A DNA stretch of 64,000 nucleotides. Source: Streptomyces aquilus. Its GTDB lineage: Bacteria; Actinomycetota; Actinomycetes; Streptomycetales; Streptomycetaceae. The stretch lies in the NCBI RefSeq assembly GCF_003955715.1, contig NZ_CP034463.1, positions 7,440,001 to 7,504,000 on the forward strand. The letters run 5' to 3'. Made by a program: the position numbers and the translations under genes. The notes below the pieces were generated by a model. The model searched no databases. It was given only the letters and a program-made list of their open reading frames with translations, and was not told the origin of the DNA. The number at the start of each line of letters is the position of its first letter. The stretch's first letter is position 1. Positions 1 through 8,088 of the stretch are shown piece by piece.

Positions 1-47
1 CGGATCAAGTACCGTCCGGGGCCGCCCCGTTCCCCCTCCTCCTTGGC

Positions 48-287
48 CTACGCCGTCTCTGCCTGCCTGTGCAGGGACGGGAGTTCCTCGCCCGGCTCTC
101 CCGGCTTGGCCAGGGTCGGGAGCGAGGGCAGGTCCGCCGGGTCCGGGAAGGTGATGCCGGCCTTCTCCAGGATCGGGGCGCGCGGCTGGCGGTGGCTGGT
201 CGTCGTCGGAGGCCGGCGTCCGTGCCCGTCGGCGGATGGTCGGCTCCGCCCGCCCGGGATCGTATTCGTGCGCAGTCGGTCGATCAC
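48..287 (-). CDS. Possible small protein or 3' end of a broken gene
   Basis: I do not recognise this product. The last 45 or so codons before the TAG at 48-50 have strongly coding third positions (nearly all G or C) and a normal composition rich in Pro, Leu and Glu. The upstream part, above about position 190, is Arg-rich and looks non-coding, so the frame may have lost its 5' end or shifted. The open frame reaches 389, inside the start of the next forward gene. I used an internal GTG at 287 (79 residues), which has no clear ribosome site. It is divergent from the binding-protein gene at 377, so that promoter would lie inside or beside it. It could be a remnant or a lineage-specific small gene. 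Confidence 0.3.
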   Translation of the reverse strand: MIDRLRTNTIPGGRSRPSADGHGRRPPTTTSHRQPRAPILEKAGITFPDPADLPSLPTLAKPGEPGEELPSLHRQAETA

Positions 288-376
288 GTGTTGATCGACA
301 AGGTGTCCGCTGCGTCCGGCACGGCTCGACGCAGCGTCGATTGTTCGGGCGTGGCCGGGCGCGGCATGCTGCCGGG

Positions 377-1567
377 ATGTCGCTCCCACTGCGCACGCCC
401 CGGCCCACTCGCCGTTCCCTGCTGCGCGCCCTCGGCGGTACCGCGGCGCTGGGCGCCCTCGCCGGGTGCGGTGTGCCTGCCGCGTACGTGTCCGCCGCGG
501 ATCGCGCGGTCCCCGACCGTTCCGCCACCGACAAACGGCTGAGCTGGGCGAACTGGCCGCTGTACATCGACACGGACGACGACGACACGGCGAAGCGGCC
601 GACGCTGGAGGCGTTCGAGAAGGAGACCGGCATCTCCGTCGACTACGTCGAGGAGATCAACGACAACGACGAGTTCTTCGGCAAGATCAGCCCCGCGCTG
701 ATGAACCACCAGTCGACCGACCGCGACCTCATCGTCATGAGCGACTGGATGTGCGCGCGCTTCGTCCGCCTCGGCTGGGTCCAGGAGATGGACCGGGCCG
801 AGCAGCCGAACGTCACCAAGTACCTCGACCCGCTGCTCCGTTCACCCGCCTTCGACCCGGGCCGCAAGCACACCGTCCCCTGGCAGTCGGGCATCACCGG
901 CATCGCCTACGACCGCCGCCGCCTCGGCCGCGAGATTCGGCACGTCTCCGAGCTGTGGGGCAGCGACCTCAAGGGCAGGGTGACCCTGCTGTCCGGCCTC
1001 GACGAGGCGTTCGCGCTGCTGATGCAGGGCAACGGCGTGGACATCAGGAAGTGGACCGCCGACGACTTCCACACGGTCTGCGACCAGGTCGAGAAGTACG
1101 TCCACAGCGGCCAGATCCGCCGCTTCACCGGCAACGACTACACCAAGGACCTCGTCAGCGGTGACGTCCTCGCCTGCCAGGCGTACTCCGGTGACGTCAT
1201 CCAGCTCCAGGCCGACAACCCCGACATCCGCTTCGTCGTCCCCGAAGAAGGCGCCGAGCTCTGGTCGGACTCCCTGATGATCCCCGACCGCGCGAGCCAC
1301 AAGGCCAACGCCGAGCGGCTCATCGACCACTACTACGACCCCGAGGTCGCCGCGGAACTCGCCGCCTGGGTCAACTACGTCTGCCCGGTACCGGCCGCGC
1401 GGGACGTCCTCGCCTCCGCCAAGGACGAGGAGACGGCCGCACTGGCCGGGAACACGCTGATCTTCCCCGACGACGAGATGCGCGAGCGGCTGGTGATCGC
1501 CCGCGACATCACGTCCACGGAACGGGTGGAGTTCTCGAAGAGGTGGAACGCGATCGTGGGGCTGTAG
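377..1567 (+). CDS. Polyamine-type ABC transporter substrate-binding lipoprotein (orphan)
   Basis: This 396-residue extracellular solute-binding protein resembles PotD/PotF (spermidine/putrescine). The start is the ATG that places a twin-arginine signal (TRRSLLRALGG) at residues 11-21 and a lipobox ending at Cys31. The frame stays open upstream to 236, but that part lacks signal-peptide character. The mature part has the motifs IRRFTGNDYT and ANWPLYID, closely matching the binding protein at 9695-10942, so the two are paralogues. No permease or ATPase follows, so it either feeds another system (plausibly the transporter at 10.9-13.8 kb) or acts as a sensor. Family assignment is secure; the ligand is inferred. 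Confidence 0.9.
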   Translation: MSLPLRTPRPTRRSLLRALGGTAALGALAGCGVPAAYVSAADRAVPDRSATDKRLSWANWPLYIDTDDDDTAKRPTLEAFEKETGISVDYVEEINDNDEFFGKISPALMNHQSTDRDLIVMSDWMCARFVRLGWVQEMDRAEQPNVTKYLDPLLRSPAFDPGRKHTVPWQSGITGIAYDRRRLGREIRHVSELWGSDLKGRVTLLSGLDEAFALLMQGNGVDIRKWTADDFHTVCDQVEKYVHSGQIRRFTGNDYTKDLVSGDVLACQAYSGDVIQLQADNPDIRFVVPEEGAELWSDSLMIPDRASHKANAERLIDHYYDPEVAAELAAWVNYVCPVPAARDVLASAKDEETAALAGNTLIFPDDEMRERLVIARDITSTERVEFSKRWNAIVGL

Positions 1568-1653
1568 ATCCCGAGATCCCGCCCCCCGGCGGCTTTGCCA
1601 TCTCTTTGCAACGCGCCCCGCCGCTGGCTCGTCTCTCCGCTCGATCCGTCACC

Positions 1654-1672
1654 CCGCCCGACCGACGGGCGG
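1654..1672. terminator. Hairpin between binding protein and sortase substrate
   Basis: CCGCCCG and CGGGCGG form a 7-bp stem around a 5-nt loop. There is no T-run. It may end transcription of the upstream gene or lie in the leader of the next one. Confidence 0.35.
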
Positions 1673-1697
1673 ACGGACCGAGCAAGGAGAGTCATCC

Positions 1698-2051
1698 ATG
1701 CGTACAACTGTCCTGGGCGTCGCGGCACTTGTCTGTGCGGCCGTGCTGACCGGTGCGGCGCCCGCCTTCGCCGACGCGACGCCGAGTCCCGTACCCAGCG
1801 CACCCGGCGAGCCCAGCGCGGAGCCGAGCGCCGCGCCGACCACCGCGCCCAGCCCCGAGCCGACCGCCGTTCCGAGTGAGGCGCCCGGCGCCCAGGTCTC
1901 CGTCGTGCCCAGCGGGGCGCCGAACACCGGAGTGACGACCCCGTCCTCGGACGGCAAGGGCGGTCTCGTCGGTGGCGGTGCCGCCGCGGCGGTCGTCCTC
2001 GGTGGCGGTGCCGCCCTCGTCGTACGGCGTCGGCGGGCGAGCGGGGCGTGA
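1698..2051 (+). CDS. Small secreted, probably sortase-anchored protein
   Basis: The protein has 117 residues. An N-terminal Sec signal peptide (about residues 1-26) is followed by a low-complexity stretch rich in Pro, Ser, Ala and Glu, the motif SGAPNTG, a Gly/Ala/Val-rich transmembrane segment and a terminal RRRR tail. This is the layout of a cell-wall sorting signal, although APNTG replaces the usual LPxTG or LAxTG. The ribosome site AAGGAG lies 8-9 nt before the ATG. The stop overlaps the sortase start by 4 nt (GTGA), so the pair is probably translationally coupled and this protein is the likely substrate of that sortase. Function is unknown; the long unstructured middle suggests a wall-spanning stalk. 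Confidence 0.8.
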   Translation: MRTTVLGVAALVCAAVLTGAAPAFADATPSPVPSAPGEPSAEPSAAPTTAPSPEPTAVPSEAPGAQVSVVPSGAPNTGVTTPSSDGKGGLVGGGAAAAVVLGGGAALVVRRRRASGA

Positions 2052-2671
2052 GTCCGCTCTCGCGGCGGGCCTTCACGCTCGCGGCCCCGGCCGCGCTGCT
2101 CGTGGGCTGCGGCGGTCCGGGAGCCGGGACGGGAGTCCGCACCTCGGGCGCCTCGGCCGCCTCGACACCCACCGCCACCTCGGCACCCGCCGGTAAGCCG
2201 GCCGCGCGGAGCGGGCGTTCGGTGCCGGTCCGGCTGCGGATACCGGCCATCGGGGTCGACACCCCGGTCCTCCGGCTGGGCCTCGCTCCGGACGGCACCG
2301 TCCAGGTGCCGCCGGTCACGGCGCACGACCGGGCCGGCTGGTACGAGCACTCGCCGGTGCCGGGGCGCACCGGACCCTCGGTGATCCTCGGCCATGTCAC
2401 GGTCGGCTCCTACGGCGACGGCGTCTTCCGGCACCTCGCGGCACTGCGCCGCGGCGACCGGATCACGGCGACGTTGAAGGACGGCACCTCGGCCGGGTTC
2501 GCCGTCACCGCCGTACGCACCGTCGCCAAGGCCGACTTCCCGACCGGCGAGGTGTACGGCGACGTCGACCGGCCCGAGTTGCGCCTCATCACCTGCGGAG
2601 GCCCGCGGACCGGCGACGGATACGCCGACAACGTGATCGTCTTCGCCGCGGTGAGCGCCACCGGTCGCTGA
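2048..2671 (+). CDS. Class F sortase
   Basis: The protein has 207 residues. The N-terminus is a twin-arginine or lipoprotein-like leader with a Cys at residue 21, then a Thr/Ala/Ser-rich linker. The catalytic domain begins around residue 60 (VRLRIPAIGVDTPV). The catalytic His is in ILGHV (His116) and the nucleophile in LITCGG (Cys183). I could not place the catalytic Arg with certainty; Arg187 follows the Cys, while the GYADN position carries Ala. Sortases join sorting-signal proteins to the cell wall from the outer membrane face. The GTG start overlaps the preceding stop (GTGA), which ties it to the small secreted protein upstream. Class F is the usual stand-alone actinobacterial class. Confidence 0.88.
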   Translation: MSPLSRRAFTLAAPAALLVGCGGPGAGTGVRTSGASAASTPTATSAPAGKPAARSGRSVPVRLRIPAIGVDTPVLRLGLAPDGTVQVPPVTAHDRAGWYEHSPVPGRTGPSVILGHVTVGSYGDGVFRHLAALRRGDRITATLKDGTSAGFAVTAVRTVAKADFPTGEVYGDVDRPELRLITCGGPRTGDGYADNVIVFAAVSATGR

Positions 2672-2756
2672 CCGGGGTCGCCGGATCCCGCCCCGTCGGA
2701 ACGCGTGCCGACGGTTCGGGGTCTTCACCCATGAACCCCCCACCCCCTGGAGAACG

Positions 2757-3248
2757 TTGAAACGGTCCCGAGAGAAGGCGGCGTCCGAGCTGTTCGCCGC
2801 GCTCTATCCGCGCCTCGCCGGCTGGTGCCGTCGGCTGGTCGACGACGACGAGACGGCCCACGAGCTCGCCTCGGAGGCGTTCACCAGACTGTGGGCGCGC
2901 TGGACCACCGTGGACGAACCGCAGGGCTTTCTCTACGTCACGACGGCCAACCTCGTCCGCGACCACTGGCGCAAGCTGGAGCGCGAGCGCCGGGCCGTGC
3001 GCCGGGTCGCCACGGAGGCGGAGCTCGGGCCCCGGGCCGAACCGGTGGACCCCTCGGTACGGTTGCTCGTCCAGTCGCTGCCGGAACGCCTGCGCGTCCC
3101 GATCCTCCTGCACTACTACGCCGACATGCCCGTCCGGGAGGTGGCGCTGCTGACCGGACGCAAGGAAGGAACCGTCAAGGCCGACCTCCACGCGGCCCGC
3201 GAACTGCTCCGCGCCCACCTGAGGAGGAGTCTTGATCACACCAGCTGA
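2757..3248 (+). CDS. RNA polymerase sigma-70 family (ECF-type) factor
   Basis: The protein has 163 residues and is a compact sigma factor. Region 2 (about residues 9-85) includes DETAHELASEAFTRLWARW and the DNA-contacting segment ending in RDHWRKLERERR. Region 4 (about 105-155) includes RLRVPILLHYYADMPVREVA and a helix-turn-helix ending VKADLHAARELL. The start is TTG, preceded by GGAGA at 6-nt spacing; the nearest upstream ATG (2731) is out of frame. The next gene overlaps its 3' end by 17 nt, so the two are co-translated and that protein may be its partner or antagonist. The regulon is unknown. Confidence 0.88.
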   Translation: MKRSREKAASELFAALYPRLAGWCRRLVDDDETAHELASEAFTRLWARWTTVDEPQGFLYVTTANLVRDHWRKLERERRAVRRVATEAELGPRAEPVDPSVRLLVQSLPERLRVPILLHYYADMPVREVALLTGRKEGTVKADLHAARELLRAHLRRSLDHTS

Positions 3249-3663
3249 CGACGGCCCGGACTTCGACTCCGACGTCCACGCCGGTTTCGACGACCCGATC
3301 GCCGTGATCCTGCGTCCCCCGGCCGAGTATCTCGGCCCGCCGCCCGGGCGCTACGAGGCGATCCGCCGGGGCGCCGCCCGGCGCAAGCTGCTGCGGGCCG
3401 CCGCCGGGGCGGGACTGGTGTGCGCCGTCGCCGCTCTCGTCGTACTGCCATTGCGTCAGGCGGATTCCGGCGGCCCCGCCGCGCCCACGGTCCCGCTCGC
3501 GCCGCCGCCCGCGAGCGTCCCCGCGTCCACTCCCGCGAGCAGCCCGCCGAGCGACTCCGCGGTGCCGTCGGAACCGGCCGGGACCCCTATGCCCTCACCC
3601 AGCGCGGTGCCTTCGGGGAGCGTGCCGACCCTCGCGCCTTCCGCGCTCGGGACAGCCCCCTGA
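3232..3663 (+). CDS. Single-pass membrane protein, possible sigma-factor partner
   Basis: The protein has 143 residues. A hydrophilic N-terminus (residues 1-52) precedes one transmembrane helix (about 53-75) and an external tail made almost wholly of Pro, Ser, Ala, Thr and Val. The TTG start lies 4 nt after an excellent GAGGAGGAG ribosome site inside the end of the sigma gene. The topology (short cytoplasmic domain, one helix, outer tail) and overlap with the sigma gene match the layout of many anti-sigma factors. No His-x3-Cys-x2-Cys zinc motif is present, so the anti-sigma role is inferred from context only. Confidence 0.75.
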   Translation: MITPADDGPDFDSDVHAGFDDPIAVILRPPAEYLGPPPGRYEAIRRGAARRKLLRAAAGAGLVCAVAALVVLPLRQADSGGPAAPTVPLAPPPASVPASTPASSPPSDSAVPSEPAGTPMPSPSAVPSGSVPTLAPSALGTAP

Positions 3664-3671
3664 AACACTTT

Positions 3672-3700
3672 TTGAACATGTTCAACTTCAGGCGTACGCT
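3672..3700 (+). promoter_or_regulatory. Promoter with palindromic operator; probably leaderless
   Basis: The -35 TTGAAC (3672-3677) and -10 TACGCT (3695-3700) are 17 nt apart. The -10 ends 6 nt before the ATG at 3707, the spacing of leaderless Streptomyces transcripts, and no Shine-Dalgarno is present. The -35 lies inside a perfect 14-bp palindrome TTGAACATGTTCAA (3672-3685), which looks like the operator of a dimeric repressor. No regulator gene is adjacent. Confidence 0.6.
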
Positions 3701-3706
3701 CCTCCC

Positions 3707-4246
3707 ATGAGCGACAGAGCCGCCCTGCTCAAGGGCATCCGTGCCTGGTTGGTCCTCTTCGTCATCTGCCTGGTGCTCAGCGGCGCCACGGCCTTCCCGC
3801 TCGTCCACGAACTGCGCTGGACCGAGGAACTGCTGACCCATGTGCCCGCGCCCGACGCCCTGACGGACTGGATCACCCGGGTCCGGCAGGGCCTCGACAC
3901 CGCCGACGCGGACTATCCCTTCCTCCTCTACGGCACCGACTGGCTGGCCTTCGCCCACCTCGTCATCGCCGTCGCCTTCTACGGCCCTTACCGCGACCCG
4001 GTCCGCAACATCTGGGTCGTCGAGTTCGGGATGATCGCCTGCGCCGGCATCGTCCCGCTCGCGCTGATCTGCGGGCCGGTCCGCGGCATCCCGTTCTGGT
4101 GGAGCGTCATCGACATGGCGTTCGGGGTCTTCGGGGTCGTACCGCTGTACGTCGTACGGAAGAAGATCAAGCGGCTGGAGGCACTGACCGCCGCCACCGC
4201 CACCGCCGCCGACCCGGTGACGGTGGCGCAACGCTCACGCGTGTAG
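3707..4246 (+). CDS. Four-helix integral membrane protein of unknown function
   Basis: The protein has 179 residues, with transmembrane segments at about residues 10-32, 75-93, 102-122 and 130-148, and a basic cytoplasmic end (VVRKKIKRLE). A polar loop of about 40 residues between helices 1 and 2 probably faces outside. I recognise no catalytic motif. The start lacks a ribosome site and lies 6 nt after a -10 element, suggesting a leaderless message under repressor control. The 3' end overlaps the convergent phosphodiesterase gene by 12 nt. The product name stays hypothetical. Confidence 0.8.
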   Translation: MSDRAALLKGIRAWLVLFVICLVLSGATAFPLVHELRWTEELLTHVPAPDALTDWITRVRQGLDTADADYPFLLYGTDWLAFAHLVIAVAFYGPYRDPVRNIWVVEFGMIACAGIVPLALICGPVRGIPFWWSVIDMAFGVFGVVPLYVVRKKIKRLEALTAATATAADPVTVAQRSRV

Positions 4247-4924
4247 GTCGCGCAGGGCGCAGAGGGCGTCGATGCGGTTCGTCGTGATCGAGTCGACGCC
4301 CGCGGCGATCAGGCGGCGCATCGAGCGGACCGTGTCGGGGGTCCACACGGACAGCAGGAAGCCGTCGCGGTGGACGCGCTCGGCGAGGGCCTTGTCGACC
4401 AGCGGGAAGCGGTAGTTGAGCCAGCGGGGGCGGACCGCGTCCACCAGCGCGGCGCGCGGTGGGGCCAGGGACGTCCAGGTCAGCGCGATCTCCGCCGCCG
4501 GGTCCGCGGCGCGTACGGCGAGCATGGCCGGGGCGCCCGCGCAGTAGTAGACGCGGTCCTCCGCCCCGGCCTCCCGTACGACGTCCACCACCCGGCGGGC
4601 CGCCTCCACGTCCGGCGTGCCCGGCAGGTCGAGCATGAGCCGGGCGCCGTCGACCACCGCCAACGCCTCGGCCAGCGTGGGCACCTTGCCGTCCGTGAGG
4701 CCGCGGACCTCGTCCGACGACAGGGACAGCAGCGGCCGGTCGTGCTCCCACAGCCGCTTCAGCGTCGCGTCGTGCAGCAGCACGGGGACGCCGTCCCTGG
4801 TGAGGCGTACGTCGACCTCGACGGCGTCCGCGCCCAGGCCGAGCGCGGAACGCAGGGAGTCGAGCGTGTTCTCACGGACGCGGTAGGGGTAGCCGCGATG
4901 GGCCACTGCGGTCAGCTTCTGCAT
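4235..4924 (-). CDS. Glycerophosphodiester phosphodiesterase
   Basis: The protein has 229 residues, a single GDPD TIM-barrel domain without a signal peptide, so it is cytoplasmic. It would hydrolyse glycerophosphodiesters to glycerol 3-phosphate plus an alcohol. The catalytic set is visible: His-Arg in AHRGYP (residues 8-13), REN (17-19), the metal-binding EVDVRLTRDG around 41-50 and HD in LLHDATL. The C-terminal SVWTPDT and TTNRID blocks are also typical. The size is normal for the bacterial UgpQ-like group. It is convergent with, and overlaps by 12 nt, the membrane protein upstream. Adenosine deaminase precedes it on the same strand with a 42-nt gap, so co-transcription is possible. Confidence 0.93.
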   Translation of the reverse strand: MQKLTAVAHRGYPYRVRENTLDSLRSALGLGADAVEVDVRLTRDGVPVLLHDATLKRLWEHDRPLLSLSSDEVRGLTDGKVPTLAEALAVVDGARLMLDLPGTPDVEAARRVVDVVREAGAEDRVYYCAGAPAMLAVRAADPAAEIALTWTSLAPPRAALVDAVRPRWLNYRFPLVDKALAERVHRDGFLLSVWTPDTVRSMRRLIAAGVDSITTNRIDALCALRDLHA

Positions 4925-4966
4925 GCGCCCATTGTGGTGGGCGAGGCGGGGTGCCGTGCGGTCGGC

Positions 4967-6028
4967 TCAGGGGGCGAGCCACGCCTCGGTGTACGTGTCG
5001 ATCTCGTCCTTGATCCGCGCCTTGCCCGGCTCGTCGAGGAAGGAGGCGTCGACCGCGTTCTTCGCCAGGTCGGCCAGGCCGCGCTCGTCGAGGTCGAGGA
5101 GGCGGGCGGCCACCGCGTACTCGTTGTTGAGGTCGGTGCCGAACATGGGCGGGTCGTCGGAGTTGATCGTGACGACGATCCCGGCCTTCACGAACTCCTT
5201 GATCGGGTGCTCGTCGAGCGTGCGTACCGCGCGGGTGGCGATGTTGGAGGTCGGGCACACCTCCAGCGGGATCCGCTCCTCGGCGAGGTGGGCGAGGAGC
5301 TTCGGGTCCTGGAAGGAGTTGGTGCCGTGCCCGATGCGCTCGGCGCGCAGGTGGGTGAGGGCGTCCCACACCGTCTCCGGGCCGGTCGTCTCACCGGCGT
5401 GCGGGACGGAGTGCAGGCCGGCCGCGATGGCGCGGTCGAAGTACGGCTTGAACTGCGGGCGCGGTACGCCGATCTCGGGGCCGCCGAGCCCGAAGGAGAC
5501 GAGGCCCTCGGGGCGCAGCCGGTCGTCGGTGGCCAGCCGTGCCGTCTCCTCGGCGGAGACGAGGCCCGCCTCGCCGGGGATGTCGAAGCACCAGCGCAGT
5601 ACGGTGCCGAACTCGGCCTCGGCCGCCTTGCGGGCGTCCTCGATCGCCTCCATGAACGCCTTCTCGTCGATGCCGCGGCGGGTCGAGGAGTACGGCGTGA
5701 TGGTCAGCTCGGCGTAGCGCACCTGCTGCCGGGCCAGATCGCGGGCCACCTCGTACGTCAGCAGACGTACGTCCTCCGGCGTGCGGATCAGGTCGACGAC
5801 GGACAGGTACACCTCGATGAAGTGGGCGAAGTCCGTGAAGGTGAAGTAGTCGGCGAGGGCCTCCAGGTCGCTGGGGACCTTGGAGTCGCTGTGCCGCGCG
5901 GCCAGTTCCGAGACGATCCGGGGGGAGGCGGAGCCCACGTGATGGACGTGCAGTTCGGCCTTGGGCAGCGCGGCGATGAACGCGTGCAGATCGCGCGGGA
6001 TGCTGGGGTCGACAAGGCGGTCGGTCAA
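4967..6028 (-). CDS. add: Adenosine deaminase family protein
   Basis: The protein has 353 residues, a cytoplasmic metal-dependent deaminase converting adenosine (and probably deoxyadenosine) to inosine. The metal and catalytic motifs are all present: ELHVHHVGSAS near the N-terminus, HAGETTGPE (catalytic Glu), IGHGTNS and NSDDPPMF near the C-terminus. The open frame runs to 6871, but that extension is antisense to the Pro-rich gene at 6180. I chose the TTG at 6028 because GGGGAGGAA lies 3-4 nt upstream and homology-like sequence begins at once. The ELHVHH variant (instead of ELHVHLDG) is shared by some actinobacterial members, so a related amine substrate cannot be excluded. Confidence 0.88.
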   Translation of the reverse strand: MTDRLVDPSIPRDLHAFIAALPKAELHVHHVGSASPRIVSELAARHSDSKVPSDLEALADYFTFTDFAHFIEVYLSVVDLIRTPEDVRLLTYEVARDLARQQVRYAELTITPYSSTRRGIDEKAFMEAIEDARKAAEAEFGTVLRWCFDIPGEAGLVSAEETARLATDDRLRPEGLVSFGLGGPEIGVPRPQFKPYFDRAIAAGLHSVPHAGETTGPETVWDALTHLRAERIGHGTNSFQDPKLLAHLAEERIPLEVCPTSNIATRAVRTLDEHPIKEFVKAGIVVTINSDDPPMFGTDLNNEYAVAARLLDLDERGLADLAKNAVDASFLDEPGKARIKDEIDTYTEAWLAP

Positions 6029-6179
6029 GGTTCCTCCCCGGAACGGCGCCCTCGGCCGGCTACGGCGGGGCGCGGGTGATCGGCTGATCGGTGACTCGGG
6101 GATCATCGTAGGCCGCCCCCGCGGGGGAGATGCCCTGGCCGTAGCATGACGGGGCATCCGAACCGAGGGGAACCCACGC

Positions 6180-7307
6180 ATGTCCGACGAGGCGCAGACC
6201 CCGGACCCGACCCGGGACCGGTCGACCTCGTCGCGGGCACCCGAGATGGGGCCGGCCAGGCCGGACGGGGAGGCCGTCGGCAGGGCGTCGGTCGAGCCGG
6301 ACCCCTGGGCACCGCCGGCCGATGACGCGGGGGCGGTGCCTACGGTGTCCGTGGAGGACGTGCCGCTGTCGGGGGACGGTTCGGGTTCGCCGGGCGCTGC
6401 CGGTGGACCCGGGGGCACCGTCGTTTCCCTGCCCGACGGTCCGCTCTCCTGGCCGCCTCCGTCCGTCCACGACCAGCAGACGGTCACGTCGATGCCGGGG
6501 GCGGACGGGGTGCCCCCGGGGCCCGCCGCCACACCGACGGAAGACAGCGGCGTACCCGCACCGCAGCCATGGGCCAACCCCTTCGCCGCGCCCGGCGCTC
6601 CGAGCACGCCGAGCACGCCGGGGGACGGCGCCGCACATCCCTTCGCCCCGCCGCACGCCTCGACCCCTCCGGCCGGGACGGCCCAGCCCAACCCCTTCGC
6701 CGCACCCCAAGCCCCGTCGCCCTCGAACCCCTTCGCCGCACCGCAAGCCGCGTCGGCCTCGACCCCCTTCGCCGCACCCACCGGCCCGGCCGGCCCCGCC
6801 CCCTTCACCTCACCGTCCCCCGCAACCCCGCCGAACCCCTTCGCACCCCCCGCCGGCCCCACGGGCCCCACCGGCCCGCCCCCCTACGCCCAGGGCGCCG
6901 CCGTCCCCCCGCCCCCCATCGCCCCGGACGGCCCCGGTCAGGTGCCCTACGGCTATCCGGGCGGCGGCTACGGCTACCCCGGCCAGCCGCAGGGTTACCC
7001 GGCGCAAGCCCAGGGTTACCCGGGCCAGCACCAGGGCTATTACGGCTGGCCCGGCACGCAGCCGCTGCCCGCCAACGGCATGGGCACCGCCGGGCTCGTG
7101 CTCGGCATCCTCTCGGCGATCGTGTTCTGCCTGTGGCCGGTGGCCATCGTCCTGGGCATCCTCGGCGTGATCTTCGGCTCGATCGGCCGCGGCAAGGCGA
7201 GCAAGGGCATGGCCACCAACGCCGGTCAGGCCCTGGCCGGGATCATCTGCGGAGCCGCCGGGATCGTGCTGGGCGTGGGGATGCTCGTCCTCCTCGTAGT
7301 GACCTAG
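6180..7307 (+). CDS. DUF4190 membrane protein with long Pro-rich head
   Basis: The protein has 375 residues. Residues 1-295 are low complexity: an acidic and Gly/Pro-rich start, repeated NPFAAP/TPFAAP units (about residues 138-230) and GYPGQ-type repeats (about 265-290). The C-terminal 80 residues form the DUF4190 module: two hydrophobic hairpin helices separated by GRGKASKGMATNAGQ. The layout (disordered cytoplasmic or surface arm plus C-terminal helices) is common in Streptomyces; function is unknown. The ATG follows GAGGGGA at good spacing, and a TAGCAT (6142-6147) could be its -10. Its stop codon and that of the convergent NADAR gene interlock in one CTAG. Confidence 0.85.
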   Translation: MSDEAQTPDPTRDRSTSSRAPEMGPARPDGEAVGRASVEPDPWAPPADDAGAVPTVSVEDVPLSGDGSGSPGAAGGPGGTVVSLPDGPLSWPPPSVHDQQTVTSMPGADGVPPGPAATPTEDSGVPAPQPWANPFAAPGAPSTPSTPGDGAAHPFAPPHASTPPAGTAQPNPFAAPQAPSPSNPFAAPQAASASTPFAAPTGPAGPAPFTSPSPATPPNPFAPPAGPTGPTGPPPYAQGAAVPPPPIAPDGPGQVPYGYPGGGYGYPGQPQGYPAQAQGYPGQHQGYYGWPGTQPLPANGMGTAGLVLGILSAIVFCLWPVAIVLGILGVIFGSIGRGKASKGMATNAGQALAGIICGAAGIVLGVGMLVLLVVT

Positions 7308-7906
7308 GCGGACTGGCCCGCCCCGGCCCGCAACCGCCCCCGCGCCTCCATCAGCGCGAACCCCAACAGGTTCGGCCCCCGCCACCGCTCCGGATCCGAC
7401 GCCGCCTCGTCCGTCGCCGCCAGGCCGATGCCCCACACCCGGTCCACCGGGCTGGCCTCCACCAGCACCCGCTCCCCGGTGCTCAGCAGGAACTCCCGCA
7501 GCCGGGCGTCGGAGGCGAACTTGTGGACGCTGCCCTCGACGACGATCCCGAAGCGCTCGCGCTGCCAGATCTCCTCGTCGAAGTCCCGGACCAGGCGGCC
7601 GGCCTTCTTCGCCAGCGACGGATGGCCCGCCGCCAGCACCCGCCGCTCCGCCTCCGCGTCGCCGAACAGCCGCGCCTTGCCGGCCATCATCCAGTGCTCG
7701 GCCGTCTCATACGTCACTCCGTCCACCACGAACCGTGACGGCCACCACTGGCTCAGACAGCTCGCGCCGATGCGGCCGTCGGGCAAGGGCCGGTGTCCCC
7801 AGAAGTGGAGGTACTTGACTCTCGCCCCTGCCGCGACCGCCCTGACCAGCGCGTCCCGAGAATCGATCTTCGTCATGCATGCGAGTCTGGCAGGCGCCAC
7901 TGACAC
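7304..7906 (-). CDS. NADAR family protein
   Basis: The protein has 200 residues. NADAR (YbiA-like) proteins act on ADP-ribose-linked or riboflavin-pathway N-glycosides; some reverse nucleic-acid or protein ADP-ribosylation and some destroy reactive intermediates. Visible motifs are FWGHRPLPDG, SQWWPSRFVVDGVTYETAEHWM, a central KAGRLVRDFDEEIW block and the C-terminal VWGIGLA and NLLGFALMEAR. I kept the GTG at 7906, which has GGAAGGACGGA just upstream; an ATG at 7876 (MTKIDSRD) is the alternative and would fit family alignments better. It is convergent with the DUF4190 gene and divergent from the aldehyde dehydrogenase. No toxin partner is adjacent. Confidence 0.85.
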   Translation of the reverse strand: MSVAPARLACMTKIDSRDALVRAVAAGARVKYLHFWGHRPLPDGRIGASCLSQWWPSRFVVDGVTYETAEHWMMAGKARLFGDAEAERRVLAAGHPSLAKKAGRLVRDFDEEIWQRERFGIVVEGSVHKFASDARLREFLLSTGERVLVEASPVDRVWGIGLAATDEAASDPERWRGPNLLGFALMEARGRLRAGAGQSA

Positions 7907-7986
7907 TCCGTCCTTCCTTTTCCTCCCTCGCTCGACACCTGGTCGACAGATTCCGTCGCGTAACCAAAAGGCAACAACGGAATCAC

Positions 7987-8015
7987 TTGTTGGACGGCAT
8001 TTGCTCTGTCAGGAT
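7987..8015 (+). promoter_or_regulatory. Candidate promoter of the polyamine catabolic genes
   Basis: TTGTTG (7987-7992) and CAGGAT (8010-8015) are separated by 17 nt, about 74 nt before the dehydrogenase ATG. It resembles a housekeeping-type promoter with a weak -10. Confidence 0.4.
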
Positions 8016-8088
8016 CGGCACTCAAATCGAGCTGGAGCTACGCCCACCGCCTGTGAACACGGGTCGGCGGCGGAGGAGAGCGAGCGAC

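Noticed and set aside
2048..2671. Loss of the catalytic Arg in the sortase as a sign of inactivity
   Set aside because: I cannot place the Arg with confidence without an alignment; His116 and Cys183 are present, so I call it a normal class F sortase.
4370..6079. Open frame of 569 codons opposite the phosphodiesterase and adenosine deaminase genes
   Set aside because: The catalytic motifs of both enzymes lie on the reverse strand; the forward frame is a high-GC shadow.
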